Source of the DNA: Bog-950 sp046329495
GTDB lineage: Bacteria > Bacteroidota > Bacteroidia > Chitinophagales > LD1
Assembly (NCBI GenBank): GCA_046329495.1
Contig: JAXLUO010000001.1
Coordinates: 62,001 to 126,000 of the forward strand
Reading direction: 5' to 3'
DNA: 64,000 bases
The notes beneath the pieces are model-generated. The model had not been told where the DNA came from, did no database searches, and worked only from the letters and a program-made list of their open reading frames with translations. Below are positions 52,849-61,886 of the stretch, in pieces (the first letter of the stretch is position 1; each line of letters begins with the position of its first letter). The translations under genes and the position numbers were made by a program.

Positions 52849-53433
52849 CTATTGCGCGTGCGAACCGTTTGAAATGGCGTTCACCAAAAGTTGGAAAATA
52901 GCTTCGATATCGCCTACGCCGTTAACGCCTTTATATTTGCCCTGAGCCGTGTAGAACGTTTTAGCAGGTGCAGTATCGCGGTGGTAAACACCAATACGGT
53001 TATTTACAATTGCCGGATCCTGATCATCGGCACGGCCGCTGTCCTTACCGCGTAGTAATAAACGCTTCAGCAACTCTTCATCAGGCACCTCTAACGATAA
53101 CATCACAGTTATAGCCGTGCCACGGCCGGCCAGGTATTTATCCAGCGCTTCGGCTTGTTGTATCGTGCGCGGAAAACCATCAAAAATAAAGCCCTTTACA
53201 TCCTGGTGTTTGCTCGCTTCGCTCTCCAGCATGCCAATGGTTACTTCATCAGGCACTAACTGGCCTTTGTCCATATAGCTTTTAGCCAGCTTACCCAATT
53301 CGGTTTCGCCTTTAATATTTGCACGGAAGATATCGCCGGTGCTGAGGTGGATTAAACCATATTTCTCAACCAATTTGGCTGCCTGGGTGCCCTTACCACT
53401 GCCCGGAGGGCCGAATAACACAATGTTCAACAT
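52849..53433 (-). CDS. adk: Adenylate kinase
   Basis: A 194-residue adenylate kinase (ATP + AMP to 2 ADP). P-loop G-P-P-G-S-G-K-G-T-Q at residues 8-17, AMP-site S-T-G-D-I-F-R and G-F-P-R-T, and D-D-x-D-P-A-I-V-x-x-R near the LID. The LID is short and lacks the zinc-binding cysteines, as in AK1-type enzymes. It is the first gene of an adk-obg transcript. Confidence 0.95.
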   Translation of the reverse strand: MLNIVLFGPPGSGKGTQAAKLVEKYGLIHLSTGDIFRANIKGETELGKLAKSYMDKGQLVPDEVTIGMLESEASKHQDVKGFIFDGFPRTIQQAEALDKYLAGRGTAITVMLSLEVPDEELLKRLLLRGKDSGRADDQDPAIVNNRIGVYHRDTAPAKTFYTAQGKYKGVNGVGDIEAIFQLLVNAISNGSHAQ

Positions 53434-53673
53434 ATCTGTTTCAGTTACGGGCGCTAATATACTTTACTATCGGGCAGAATGTATAGCCGGGCTTCGATTT
53501 CGTACCGTGTACGCCAAAACCGGCTTAAAATCACATGGTATCCGCACGTTTGCATGCTTTTGTAGACTTCTTACAGAGGTTATTCGATGTTTGTGTAATA
53601 CTCTTGGTAGGTGCGCCGCCAGGCACTCCTACCTTTGCGGGAACCCATTGCTAACCCGAATTTTTCCGAAAAT
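53434..53673. promoter_or_regulatory. Divergent promoter region adk / histidine kinase
   Basis: About 240 bases between divergent genes. TACCTTTG at 53630-53637 matches the TAnnTTTG box, with TTG 23 bases upstream. If real, it lies inside the longer reading frame of the kinase (from GTG 53611), which supports the ATG at 53674 as the true start. Confidence 0.35.
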
Positions 53674-56316
53674 ATGCCTACCAAACGCATTTTTAAGTCG
53701 CCAAGGGCTCCTTTCTACTTCGGTATAACCGGGTTTATTTTCCTGCTGTTATTAACGCAACTGGCTACCTACCAGCACTATTTACTTTATCAATCGGCCA
53801 ACCACCGCGAAATGACCAACGCGGTTAACCTGGCAAAAGAGAAACTGCAAACAGCTCTGGGCCATAGTCTTTCGGCCACAGAAACTCTGAGTTTTATTGT
53901 CCGCCAATATGGCCCACCTGCTAATTTCGACTCTACCGCAACAGCTATTCTGGCTTCTAATAAATACATTGATGCCATCGAACTGGTAGATAGCGGCACT
54001 ATTATCAATGTTTACCCGCTTAAAGGGAATGAAAGTGCACTGGGTTACAATGTATTAGCAGATACCGCCAAACGCATTGAGGCTATAAAGGCTATTGAAA
54101 GGAGGCAACTGTTTTTTGCGGGGCCTTTTGAATTAAAGCAAGGAGGAATAGGCATTGTAGGCCGGTTGCCCATTTTTATCGATAACCGCTTTTGGGGTTT
54201 TGCGGTAACTATTGTGCATCTGCAAACCATTTTAGATGCTGCCGGCTTAAGCCACCCTGAAAATCCTGCTTATCAGTTCCAACTCTCCAAAAAGAACCCG
54301 GTTACCGGACAGGAAGAATTCTTTTTACCCAATCCCGAATTGTTCAGTAAAGAAAATTCGGCCTTTGTTGGTGTGCCTAATGGCGAATGGCAGATATATG
54401 TGCGCGACAAAAAATTCAATATTCTAAATGCTGTATTACCTTTTACACTGCTTGGCATCCTGCTTTCGTTAACCGGCGGCTTACTCGGTTACTACATTGC
54501 GCGCCAGCCTCTACGGCTGGAAAACCTGGTAGCCGAAAAAAGCGAGCAGCTAAGTGCTACGCAGGAAAACTATCGCACTACGCTGGAACGTGTTAGCGAT
54601 GCCTTTGTAGCATTGGACAAGAACTGGAATTACACCTATATGAACCACAAGGCCGGCGAAATACTGCAGCGCAAGCCGGAGGATATGATAGGCAAAAATA
54701 TCTGGGCCGAATTTCCCGGTGGGGTTAACCAACCCTTCTACAAGGCTTTTCATCAGGCAATGCGCGAGCAAAAGTTCACTTATCTGGAGGAATACTACCC
54801 TTCCGATAACAAATGGTTCGAAAACTATATCTATCCTTCGCCCGATGGCCTGTCAGTTTTCCTGCGCGATGTATCGGAACGTAAATACGCCGAACAGTTA
54901 ATTGATGCTGAAAAGAAACTGTCCGCTTCTATCATTAATAGTCTGCCGGGCGTGTTCTACATGTACGATGAACATGGCCGGTTTATGCAGTGGAACAAAA
55001 ACTTTGAGCTTGTAACCGGCTTTACCGCCGAGGAGATATTGCACATTAGTCCGCTCGATTTTTTCAGGGGAGAAGAGAAAGAACTATTGCGTGCTAAAGT
55101 TGCTGAAGTGTTTGCCAACGGTAGCGCCTGGGTAGAAGCTGAATTTTATAATAAGGACGATAAAGCAACCCCTTATTACTTCACCGGTCAGTCTATTGTA
55201 GTAAATGGCCGGCGTTGCCTGATGGGCGTAGGTATAGACATATCGGAACGTAAAAAGGCCGAAGCCGCCATTCGCATATCCGAAGAAAGATACCGCTACC
55301 TGTTCAATAACAGTCCTTCCTGTATCATTATCTGGGACCTTGTTTCGCTACGCATTTTGCAGGTAAACGATGCTACAGTAAAAACCTATGGCTATACAAA
55401 AGAAGAATTTGAAACGAAAACCGTACTTGCCATAAGGCCTGCAGAGGACCACGCCCGCATAAAAGCGTTTGCCCGCCAAATGTTGCAGCAGCCCGAATCG
55501 CTTAGCACCAATACCTGGAAACATCTAAATAGTAAGGGCGAAATAATGTACATGAACATTTCTTCGCACCGCATCACCTACAACAATCGTTTAGCTATCC
55601 TTTCGGTGGGCGAAGATGTTACCCAACGATTTTTGATGGAAGCCGAATTACGTAAATCGTACGATGCCATCAGGCAACTGAATGCCCACCTCGATAAAAT
55701 CCGCGAAGAGGAGCGCGCCGGTATAGCCCGCGAAATTCACGATGAATTAGGTCAGCAGTTAACCGTGCTTAAAATGGACGCCGCCTGGTTAAAATCGAAA
55801 TTGGCACCCGATAATACCGAAGCCTTACAACGCCTGGCCGACATGCTTTTATTAATTGATAATACCGTTAAAACCGTGCGGCGGATAGCAAGCGACCTGC
55901 GCCCCGGGGTGTTGGATGACCTTGGCATTATTGCTGCACTGGAATGGCAATCAAGCGAATTTGAAAAACGTACCGGCATAAAAGTAAGGGTACAAACCAC
56001 TGCCCACGAGGTGGAAATGAACACCCAAACATCTAATGCTGTTTTTAGGGTATATCAGGAAATATTAACTAACGTGGCGCGGCATTCCGCTGCTACACAA
56101 GTAGATACAACCATCGAACTTTCCAATAACACATTTTGTTTATCTGTACAAGATAACGGTAACGGTTTCGACCAGCAGGCCACTAAAGAAAAAAAGACCC
56201 TCGGTTTGCTGGGAATGGCAGAAAGAGTTAATATATTACACGGCGAACTATATATTGATACGCTCCCCGGTAAAGGCACGCGTATAACGGTAAAGGTTCC
56301 GCTTAGTAAAACGTAG
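53674..56316 (+). CDS. CHASE-PAS-PAS sensor histidine kinase (NarX/DesK-like HisKA_3)
   Basis: An 880-residue membrane kinase. A first helix (about 15-35) and a second (about 265-285) bracket an extracytoplasmic CHASE-type domain. Three PAS segments follow (about 315-425, 435-545 and 555-665). The dimerisation domain is HisKA_3, with the phospho-His in E-E-R-A-G-I-A-R-E-I-H-D-E-L-G-Q. The ATPase domain has D-N-G-N-G-F and G-L-L-G-M-A-E-R. The LuxR-type regulator 7 bp downstream is its likely partner. The ligand is unknown. Confidence 0.9.
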   Translation: MPTKRIFKSPRAPFYFGITGFIFLLLLTQLATYQHYLLYQSANHREMTNAVNLAKEKLQTALGHSLSATETLSFIVRQYGPPANFDSTATAILASNKYIDAIELVDSGTIINVYPLKGNESALGYNVLADTAKRIEAIKAIERRQLFFAGPFELKQGGIGIVGRLPIFIDNRFWGFAVTIVHLQTILDAAGLSHPENPAYQFQLSKKNPVTGQEEFFLPNPELFSKENSAFVGVPNGEWQIYVRDKKFNILNAVLPFTLLGILLSLTGGLLGYYIARQPLRLENLVAEKSEQLSATQENYRTTLERVSDAFVALDKNWNYTYMNHKAGEILQRKPEDMIGKNIWAEFPGGVNQPFYKAFHQAMREQKFTYLEEYYPSDNKWFENYIYPSPDGLSVFLRDVSERKYAEQLIDAEKKLSASIINSLPGVFYMYDEHGRFMQWNKNFELVTGFTAEEILHISPLDFFRGEEKELLRAKVAEVFANGSAWVEAEFYNKDDKATPYYFTGQSIVVNGRRCLMGVGIDISERKKAEAAIRISEERYRYLFNNSPSCIIIWDLVSLRILQVNDATVKTYGYTKEEFETKTVLAIRPAEDHARIKAFARQMLQQPESLSTNTWKHLNSKGEIMYMNISSHRITYNNRLAILSVGEDVTQRFLMEAELRKSYDAIRQLNAHLDKIREEERAGIAREIHDELGQQLTVLKMDAAWLKSKLAPDNTEALQRLADMLLLIDNTVKTVRRIASDLRPGVLDDLGIIAALEWQSSEFEKRTGIKVRVQTTAHEVEMNTQTSNAVFRVYQEILTNVARHSAATQVDTTIELSNNTFCLSVQDNGNGFDQQATKEKKTLGLLGMAERVNILHGELYIDTLPGKGTRITVKVPLSKT

Positions 56317-56323
56317 TCCTGTA

Positions 56324-56947
56324 ATGAAATTCCTTATCATAGATGACCATGCCATCGTACGCAAGGGCCTTAGCCAGTTGCTGAGGGAGGAGTTTCCTGC
56401 AAGCGAAATTGTAGAAGCCGGCGATAGCGCCGAAGTATACGATAAAGTAAGGGCCTGCATATGGGATGTTATACTGCTTGATATTTCTATGCCCGGCCGT
56501 AATGGTATGGACATTCTTAAGCAACTGAGGGCCGAGGGAATTAAAGCACCGGTATTAATGCTAAGCATGCACCCCGAAGATCAGTATGCTTTGCGGGCGC
56601 TAAAAGCCGGTGCTTCAGGCTTTTTAAATAAGGATGCCGCAAACGACGAATTAATTGCGGCGGTACACAAGGTGCTGGCAGGCCGTAAATACATTTCGGT
56701 TGCCCTGGCCGAAAAACTGGCCGAAAGCGCTACTACCGGCGATAGGCCTGCCTACGAAACCCTCTCCGACCGCGAAATGCAGGTATTGCAATTACTGGCA
56801 TCGGGCCAAACCGTTTCTGAAGTGGCAGATGCTATTTCGTTGAGCGTTAATACAATCAGCACCTACCGAAACCGCCTGCTCGAAAAATTAAACCTGAACA
56901 ACAACGCCGAACTTACCCGGTATGCACTCGATAATAAATTGGTGTAG
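56324..56947 (+). CDS. NarL/FixJ-type response regulator
   Basis: A 207-residue regulator. The receiver domain (1-120) has the acidic pair I-I-D-D-H, the phospho-Asp in V-I-L-L-D-I-S-M-P-G, Ser in M-L-S-M-H and Lys in F-L-N-K-D-A-A. The LuxR helix-turn-helix (about 145-205) reads L-S-D-R-E-M-Q-V-L-Q-L-L-A-S-G-Q-T and N-T-I-S-T-Y-R-N-R-L-L-E-K-L. Starts 7 bp after the kinase stop, so the two form a two-component pair. Confidence 0.93.
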   Translation: MKFLIIDDHAIVRKGLSQLLREEFPASEIVEAGDSAEVYDKVRACIWDVILLDISMPGRNGMDILKQLRAEGIKAPVLMLSMHPEDQYALRALKAGASGFLNKDAANDELIAAVHKVLAGRKYISVALAEKLAESATTGDRPAYETLSDREMQVLQLLASGQTVSEVADAISLSVNTISTYRNRLLEKLNLNNNAELTRYALDNKLV

Positions 56948-57046
56948 CTCCCCCCTCTTGTAGTATAAACCACTACATTAAATTCATTGTTTTCACTATT
57001 AGTGGCGCAACATACATTGGGCACATTTGCAGCGCAAATAAACGTT

Positions 57047-57451
57047 ATGTCATTTCCTGTAAACAATACATCGCCGCTGCAAGTACTCATTGTCGACGAT
57101 TCGCCGCAAATAGTTTCGCGCTTACAACGCCTGCTCGAACCGCACACTGCCGTACAGGTTAGCGGCACGGCTACTTCGTTTACCCAGGCCTTAGAAGCCC
57201 TCAACGAGTTAAAGCCCCATGTAGTTATACTGGATATAAACCTGGCAAGCACCCGCCCCGGCGAAAACGGTATGGGCATTTTGCTTGAACTGGCGCACAG
57301 TCATCCTGCCACCCAGGCTGTAATGCTCTCAAACCTTTCTTCCGAAGCCTACCGCAGCAAGTGCCGCGATCTGGGAGCTAAATACTTTTTAGATAAATCA
57401 AGCGAATTTGAAAAAGTGCCTGAAGTACTGCTGCAAATAGCACGCAGCTAA
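57047..57451 (+). CDS. Single-domain response regulator
   Basis: A 134-residue receiver domain without output. The acidic residues are in L-I-V-D-D-S-P, the phospho-Asp in V-V-I-L-D-I-N-L, and Lys in F-L-D-K-S-S-E. A P-G-E-N-G insert follows the phospho-site. ATG 57047 is preferred; the 20 codons upstream in the frame (from 56987) do not fit the fold. It stands 25 bp before the LOV kinase, so it probably relays phosphate for it (inference). Confidence 0.88.
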   Translation: MSFPVNNTSPLQVLIVDDSPQIVSRLQRLLEPHTAVQVSGTATSFTQALEALNELKPHVVILDINLASTRPGENGMGILLELAHSHPATQAVMLSNLSSEAYRSKCRDLGAKYFLDKSSEFEKVPEVLLQIARS

Positions 57452-57476
57452 TACCCATATCCCACAATCACCCGCC

Positions 57477-59045
57477 ATGAACCCGAATAATAATTCCAAA
57501 TCAGTACTGCCCACCGGCCCGCATAATACAAATTGCGAGCAGTTGCAGGAGTTATGCGCTTCCTTGCCGGGAGCTGTTTATCGCTTTAAACAAAACCCTA
57601 AAGGTAAACCGCGCTTTAGCTATGTAAGCGAGGGGGTAAGTGCCTTGCTGGGTGTTAAGCCCGAGGATTTGTACAGTGATGATAACTTCGGCCTTGGTTA
57701 TGTACACCCCGATGATGTAGCAGCTATCAATAGCAGCATGGCTAAATCGGCTATCAGTTTAACGCCATGGCAAAATATCTTCAGGGTTAAAAATGCCCAG
57801 GGGGTTTATACAAAATACGTTCGTGCCAGTTCCTCTCCTGCTCCGCAAACCGATGGATCTATCATCTGGAACGGTATGATGATGGATGTTACAGATACCA
57901 TTGATGCGCAAAATCATCTGTTGTTAATGGAGCGCGCGCTGGAACATACGGCCGAAGGTATCGTAATTGTAAATGTTACATTACCCGGTAAGCCCATCAT
58001 ATATGCCAATAAGGCATTTAGCCGCTTAACCGGCTATAGCAGTGCCGAAATTATCGGGCATAACTGCCGCCTGTTACAGGGCCCCGATACCAACCCCGAA
58101 ACCATTCAACTTATCCGCGATAGTATTGCTGAGCGCAAACCGTTCAAAGGCGAGTTGTTGAATTATCGTAAGGATGGAACACCATTCTGGAACTACCTGA
58201 GCCTTAATCCTATTTTTAACGAAAAGGGCGAAGTAAATCATTACGTAGGCTTTCAAAAAGATATTACGCAACGCCATCAAGCCGAAGAGAACATCCAGAA
58301 TTTGAATGAATACCTGGAACATAAAGTGGCAGAGCGCACCGAAAGTCTTGAACGAGCCAATGAAGAAATGGAAGCATTCAGCTACACCATTTCGCACGAC
58401 CTGCAGGCGCCCCTGCGTGTAATGTCGGGCTTTTTAAAAATCATAAACAACGAACACAAGCAGCATATAACTCCCGACGTGCAGAACTACCTGCAAATGA
58501 TAGAGCAGAATGTTACACGAATGGGCTCGCTGGTGAAACACGTATTGGCATTTGCCCGCCTTGGAAAAAAATCACTTAAAATCAGCCAAACAGATATGCA
58601 GGCCGAAGTGCAGGCACTGCTCAGTCCCCACTTTTTAAAGGCGTTATATCCGCATACGCAGGTAATGGTAAAACATCTGCCACAGGCCTTGTGCGATGCA
58701 TCCTTAATAGGCCAGGTATGGTATAACCTTATCGGCAACGCATTAAAATATTCGGCCAAAAAAGAGCAGCCGCTCGTGGAGGTTGGCGCTACGCTGCACG
58801 ATAACGAGACAACGTATTATGTAAAAGATAATGGTGCAGGTTTTAATATGGCTTACGCGCCTAAACTTTTTGGTGCTTTCCAACGCCTGCACACCCACGA
58901 AGAATTTGAAGGGCAGGGTATAGGCCTGGCCACCGCACACCGCATTATAACACGCCATGGCGGGCGCATATGGGCCGAAGCCCGCGAAGGCCAGGGCGCC
59001 ACTTTCTATTTTACACTTCCTTCAACACACCCGCGCGAGAACTAG
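57477..59045 (+). CDS. LOV-domain (blue-light) sensor histidine kinase
   Basis: A 522-residue soluble kinase. An N-terminal PAS domain (about 25-145) precedes a LOV domain (about 150-265) with the photoactive Cys197 in G-H-N-C-R-L-L-Q-G and the FMN contacts Asn229 (N-Y-R-K-D-G), Asn239 (F-W-N) and Gln260 (V-G-F-Q-K-D). A coiled linker leads to HisKA with His307 in S-H-D-L-Q-A-P-L-R and a HATPase domain with D-N-G-A-G-F and G-Q-G-I-G-L-A. No membrane segment. In LOV proteins blue light forms an FMN-Cys adduct that changes kinase activity. Output is unknown. Confidence 0.9.
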   Translation: MNPNNNSKSVLPTGPHNTNCEQLQELCASLPGAVYRFKQNPKGKPRFSYVSEGVSALLGVKPEDLYSDDNFGLGYVHPDDVAAINSSMAKSAISLTPWQNIFRVKNAQGVYTKYVRASSSPAPQTDGSIIWNGMMMDVTDTIDAQNHLLLMERALEHTAEGIVIVNVTLPGKPIIYANKAFSRLTGYSSAEIIGHNCRLLQGPDTNPETIQLIRDSIAERKPFKGELLNYRKDGTPFWNYLSLNPIFNEKGEVNHYVGFQKDITQRHQAEENIQNLNEYLEHKVAERTESLERANEEMEAFSYTISHDLQAPLRVMSGFLKIINNEHKQHITPDVQNYLQMIEQNVTRMGSLVKHVLAFARLGKKSLKISQTDMQAEVQALLSPHFLKALYPHTQVMVKHLPQALCDASLIGQVWYNLIGNALKYSAKKEQPLVEVGATLHDNETTYYVKDNGAGFNMAYAPKLFGAFQRLHTHEEFEGQGIGLATAHRIITRHGGRIWAEAREGQGATFYFTLPSTHPREN

Positions 59046-59074
59046 GGGTAGATGTCGAGCGCGGAATTCCCCCC

Positions 59075-59108
59075 AAGGCGAAGCAGTCCTGCTTCGCCTT
59101 TTTTATTG
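59075..59108 (+). terminator. Strong terminator after the LOV kinase
   Basis: AAGGCGAAGCAG (59075-59086), loop TC, CTGCTTCGCCTT (59089-59100), then TTTTTATT. A perfect 12-bp stem 30 bp after the stop. Confidence 0.92.
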
Positions 59109-59335
59109 TTTACCAATTAGTTACAAGTCAATAGAAAATAATTTCATGTTGGGTGATCCGCCTGCAGTCCGTTCGCGTAAGTGGTTGTACTATTCGAAAC
59201 AAAAGGGACTTCGGTCCCGGACGATCGTTCTTTCTTTCCGATAGTGGGTTACAAGGAGGCGGCTGGTTTCAGCCACCTCCCATTTTACTTTCGGAAAGCT
59301 TACTTTCATAACCTACAAGTGCAGGCGGAGACGGC
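59109..59335 (+). promoter_or_regulatory. Structured leader region of the ECF sigma factor operon
   Basis: About 230 bases without a gene. It contains a GGGAC-TTCG-GTCCC hairpin with a stable tetraloop (about 59208-59221), a second hairpin GAGG-GGCTG/CAGCC-CCTC (about 59255-59278), and a TTACTTTC direct repeat (59286 and 59300) before the GTG start. The promoter could not be placed. Confidence 0.45.
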
Positions 59336-59857
59336 GTGAAATACACTGAGGAAGTTCTGATTGCGGAACTGAAAACAAAGAGCAGAAAGGCATTCGATTA
59401 TCTGTACGATAATTACAGCCCCGCCTTGTACGGAGTTATAAAGAATATTGTAAAAGACGAACAGACTGCCAATGATGTTTTGCAGGAAGCTTTTGTCAAG
59501 ATCTGGAACGGTATAGCAGGCTACGAGCCCTCCCGGGCACGCTTATACACGTGGATGATCAATATAGCACGTAATCAGGCAATTGATAAACTACGCTCAG
59601 GTAACACACTATCCCGGAAAGAGAACAACGATTTTATCAGGAAGGAAACAGAGAACAGCAAACAATTGCCGTTTGTTGAAGGCATTGGTTTGCGTAAGTT
59701 AATAGAGGAACTGGAAGAGGAACAGAAACAAATTATCGATCTGCTATACTATAAAGGATATACGCAAAGCGAAGCTGCCGAAGCGCTCAACATTCCGTTG
59801 GGAACCGTTAAAAGCAGAGTTCGCCTGGCGATGGTTAAACTTCGTAAATTCTTTTAG
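59336..59857 (+). CDS. ECF-type RNA polymerase sigma factor
   Basis: A 173-residue extracytoplasmic-function sigma factor. Region 2 covers about 18-90 (D-Y-L-Y-D-N-Y, D-V-L-Q-E-A-F-V-K-I-W, Y-T-W-M-I-N-I-A-R-N-Q-A-I-D) and region 4 about 115-170 (Y-Y-K-G-Y-T-Q-S-E-A-A-E-A-L-N-I-P-L-G-T-V-K-S-R). The start is GTG at 59336. The anti-sigma gene begins 3 bp after the stop, so it will regulate this factor. The regulon is unknown. Confidence 0.93.
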   Translation: MKYTEEVLIAELKTKSRKAFDYLYDNYSPALYGVIKNIVKDEQTANDVLQEAFVKIWNGIAGYEPSRARLYTWMINIARNQAIDKLRSGNTLSRKENNDFIRKETENSKQLPFVEGIGLRKLIEELEEEQKQIIDLLYYKGYTQSEAAEALNIPLGTVKSRVRLAMVKLRKFF

Positions 59858-59860
59858 ACC

Positions 59861-60658
59861 GTGGAAGTGAAAGAGATCATAGAATCGGGCACACTTGAAC
59901 TTTATGTGATGGGTGTTTTATCAGCGGAAGAAACCCGTCAGATAGATAGCCTGCGTACAGCTCATCCGCAAGTAGAAGAAGAAATTCAGAGGATCGAAAG
60001 AGATTTTGAAGCCTTTGCAAAGGCACAGGCTGTGGCACCGGCAAACCAACTGAAAGAAGAAATAGCCGGAAAACTCAAATTTGGCATCGGGCTCGATCTG
60101 GACCAGGATAAAGTTAGCGCCATCATAGTTGAACTTACGCCGCTAATGAAAGTGGCCGCCGCCGCCGCAATTGCTGCAATTATCGTACTTACCGGCGTAG
60201 TAATATATTTCTCAGGCCGCCTAACGGTTGCCAACAATCAGGTAGCCAAACTGCAGGAAGAGAAAGAGGTGTTGCTTTATCAAAACGAAGCACTGAATAA
60301 AGAATCGCTTGGTCTTAACAAGCAACTAAGCGTGTTAACAGATGCAGCAACGAAGCCTGTTTTACTTACCGGTCAGGCTGCTTCACCGCAAAGCCGCGCA
60401 GTAGTTTTCTGGAATGCAAGTAACGGCGCTGTATGTGTTAATGCTGCAGCTCTACCTGCAATTCCGGCCGAAAAACAATTTCAGCTTTGGGCAATTGTAA
60501 ACGGCAAACCGGTTGATTTAGGTGTGCTTGATAAAAACAGTTCGCTGCTAATGATGAAAACGGTTACTAACGCGCAAGCCTTTGCTATAACACTCGAACC
60601 TTTAAACGGCAGTCCGCAACCTACGTTAAATCAAATGTACGTGTTAGGCAATGTGTAA
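59861..60658 (+). CDS. Anti-sigma factor (RskA-like)
   Basis: A 265-residue membrane protein from GTG 59861. The N-terminal helical part (about 1-70: T-L-E-L-Y-V-M-G-V-L-S-A-E-E) binds sigma but has no HxxxCxxC zinc motif. One membrane helix lies at about 97-117 (A-A-I-A-A-I-I-V-L-T-G-V-V-I-Y-F), and the outside part ends in an RskA-type domain (F-Q-L-W-A-I-V-N-G-K-P-V-D-L-G-V-L). Release of sigma by signal-driven proteolysis would be usual. It ends 2 bp from the convergent receiver gene. Confidence 0.9.
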   Translation: MEVKEIIESGTLELYVMGVLSAEETRQIDSLRTAHPQVEEEIQRIERDFEAFAKAQAVAPANQLKEEIAGKLKFGIGLDLDQDKVSAIIVELTPLMKVAAAAAIAAIIVLTGVVIYFSGRLTVANNQVAKLQEEKEVLLYQNEALNKESLGLNKQLSVLTDAATKPVLLTGQAASPQSRAVVFWNASNGAVCVNAAALPAIPAEKQFQLWAIVNGKPVDLGVLDKNSSLLMMKTVTNAQAFAITLEPLNGSPQPTLNQMYVLGNV

Positions 60659-60660
60659 GG

Positions 60661-61122
60661 CTACACACCAAAGGTATTGGGCAACTTAACTACATTGAAC
60701 CAAAAGTTGTAAAGCTTCTCCATCTCTTCCACCAACTGGTCAAAATTAAAGGGCTTCACTAAGTAACAATTAGCGCCTAACTGATAACAACGATGAATCT
60801 CGTCTTCGTTGTTAGAGGTAGAATAGATAGTTACGGGCAAATGCCTTAAACGTTCATGCCCTCGTATTTTAGCTAACACAGCTTTACCATCCATTTTGGG
60901 CATGTTTAAATCAAGTAGAATTAAAGAAGGCAGAGCCCGGCCATGTTTCAGGCATTCTTCCAGGTATTCCAATAGTGCTACTCCATCGGCTACCGAACCA
61001 AACAACTCGGCTTTTCCAAGCGTGATAAATGCATGTTTAACAAGCAATTTATCCTCCTGGTCATCATCAGCCATTACTATGGGAAAGGACGAAAACATAT
61101 GCTGCACGTTACTTATTTCCAA
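60661..61122 (-). CDS. Rcp1-like single-domain response regulator
   Basis: A 153-residue receiver domain. Acidic residues are in M-A-D-D-D-Q-E-D, the phospho-Asp in L-I-L-L-D-L-N-M-P, Thr/Ser in I-Y-S-T-S-N and Lys in Y-L-V-K-P-F-N-F. The short loop after the phospho-site and the F-N-F-D-Q-L ending are typical of Rcp1-type partners of phytochrome-like kinases. It could receive phosphate from the LOV kinase nearby, but it is separately transcribed (inference). Confidence 0.88.
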   Translation of the reverse strand: MEISNVQHMFSSFPIVMADDDQEDKLLVKHAFITLGKAELFGSVADGVALLEYLEECLKHGRALPSLILLDLNMPKMDGKAVLAKIRGHERLRHLPVTIYSTSNNEDEIHRCYQLGANCYLVKPFNFDQLVEEMEKLYNFWFNVVKLPNTFGV

Positions 61123-61211
61123 AGTAGATAATTTTAACCCATACCTCTCGTTTATAGAGGCTTATAAAGCAATAAATACCTGTATTAAGGGACAAATAGC
61201 GGCTGCTTTTT

Positions 61212-61679
61212 CTACGAATTACGGCCCTTGAGAAACTTACGCGACATCAGGTTATTAGCAGCAGTGGCCGCTTTTATTTTTTGTTGTTCGCTGTGCAAGG
61301 CTACATCCTGGTTGTGGCGAAACATACTTTCATGTTGCCGCCTTTCCTGTTCTGTCAACTGGTGTATCTCGCCTTTTACCGGTATTAGGTTCTGATCGGT
61401 TAAGTGTTTTTCACTGCGCACCTCCGGTTTTGTTTTGCTTGTTTGCGAGGCCGGTTTTTTTTCAACTGGCCCTCTCTTATCGGCCTTTGCCGTACGCGAT
61501 GTAGTGGAACCCGCCTTTTTTGCCGTAGGTTGCTCAGCAGCTTTTTTGCTGGCCGCACCTTTTGTGGCCTGCATTGCTACCGATTTATGCGTTTTATCAC
61601 TTGCCTTCTTTGCTCCCGGTGCACCCTTCTGTTGCTTTACTCCAACAGCAGTCTTGCTGCTCTTTTTTGTAGTAGCCAT
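61212..61679 (-). CDS. Lysine/alanine-rich basic protein, unknown
   Basis: A 155-residue basic protein from ATG 61679 (M-A-T-T-K-K-S-S-K-T). The first 100 residues are rich in Lys, Ala, Thr and Ser with T-K-x-A-G/A-K-K-A-type repeats, similar in bulk to H1-like bacterial proteins. The last 50 residues are mixed and end R-K-F-L-K-G-R-N-S. Nucleic-acid binding is inferred from composition only. The longer frame to 61790 adds an unsupported leader. Confidence 0.6.
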   Translation of the reverse strand: MATTKKSSKTAVGVKQQKGAPGAKKASDKTHKSVAMQATKGAASKKAAEQPTAKKAGSTTSRTAKADKRGPVEKKPASQTSKTKPEVRSEKHLTDQNLIPVKGEIHQLTEQERRQHESMFRHNQDVALHSEQQKIKAATAANNLMSRKFLKGRNS

Positions 61680-61831
61680 AAAACACCATTTAGTTTTTAA
61701 ATACGCTGCCGCCTGTGCGGAGCATCTATAGTAAAAACGGGGGTGGTGGCAAATTATTACTAATTGCCTGCGGCTTGCACAACCAGGCAACTAACCTTGG
61801 CCGCATGGCTTTTGTTAAACCGTACATAGCA

Positions 61832-61863
61832 AGTCCCCGACCTGCGTGGAGCAACCGGGGACT
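61832..61863. terminator. Hairpin downstream of the H1-like gene, possible terminator
   Basis: AGTCCCCG (61832-61839) pairs with CGGGGACT (61856-61863). It lies just after the stop of the minus-strand gene at 61887. No U-run follows on that strand (TTGCTATG), so termination is weakly supported. Confidence 0.4.
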
Positions 61864-61886
61864 CATATTAATTAATTTTAATTCGA

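Noticed and set aside
56960..56976. TGTAGT/ACTACA hairpin after the LuxR-type regulator as a terminator
   Set aside because: Six-base stem with A+T-rich loop and no U-run; too weak to call.
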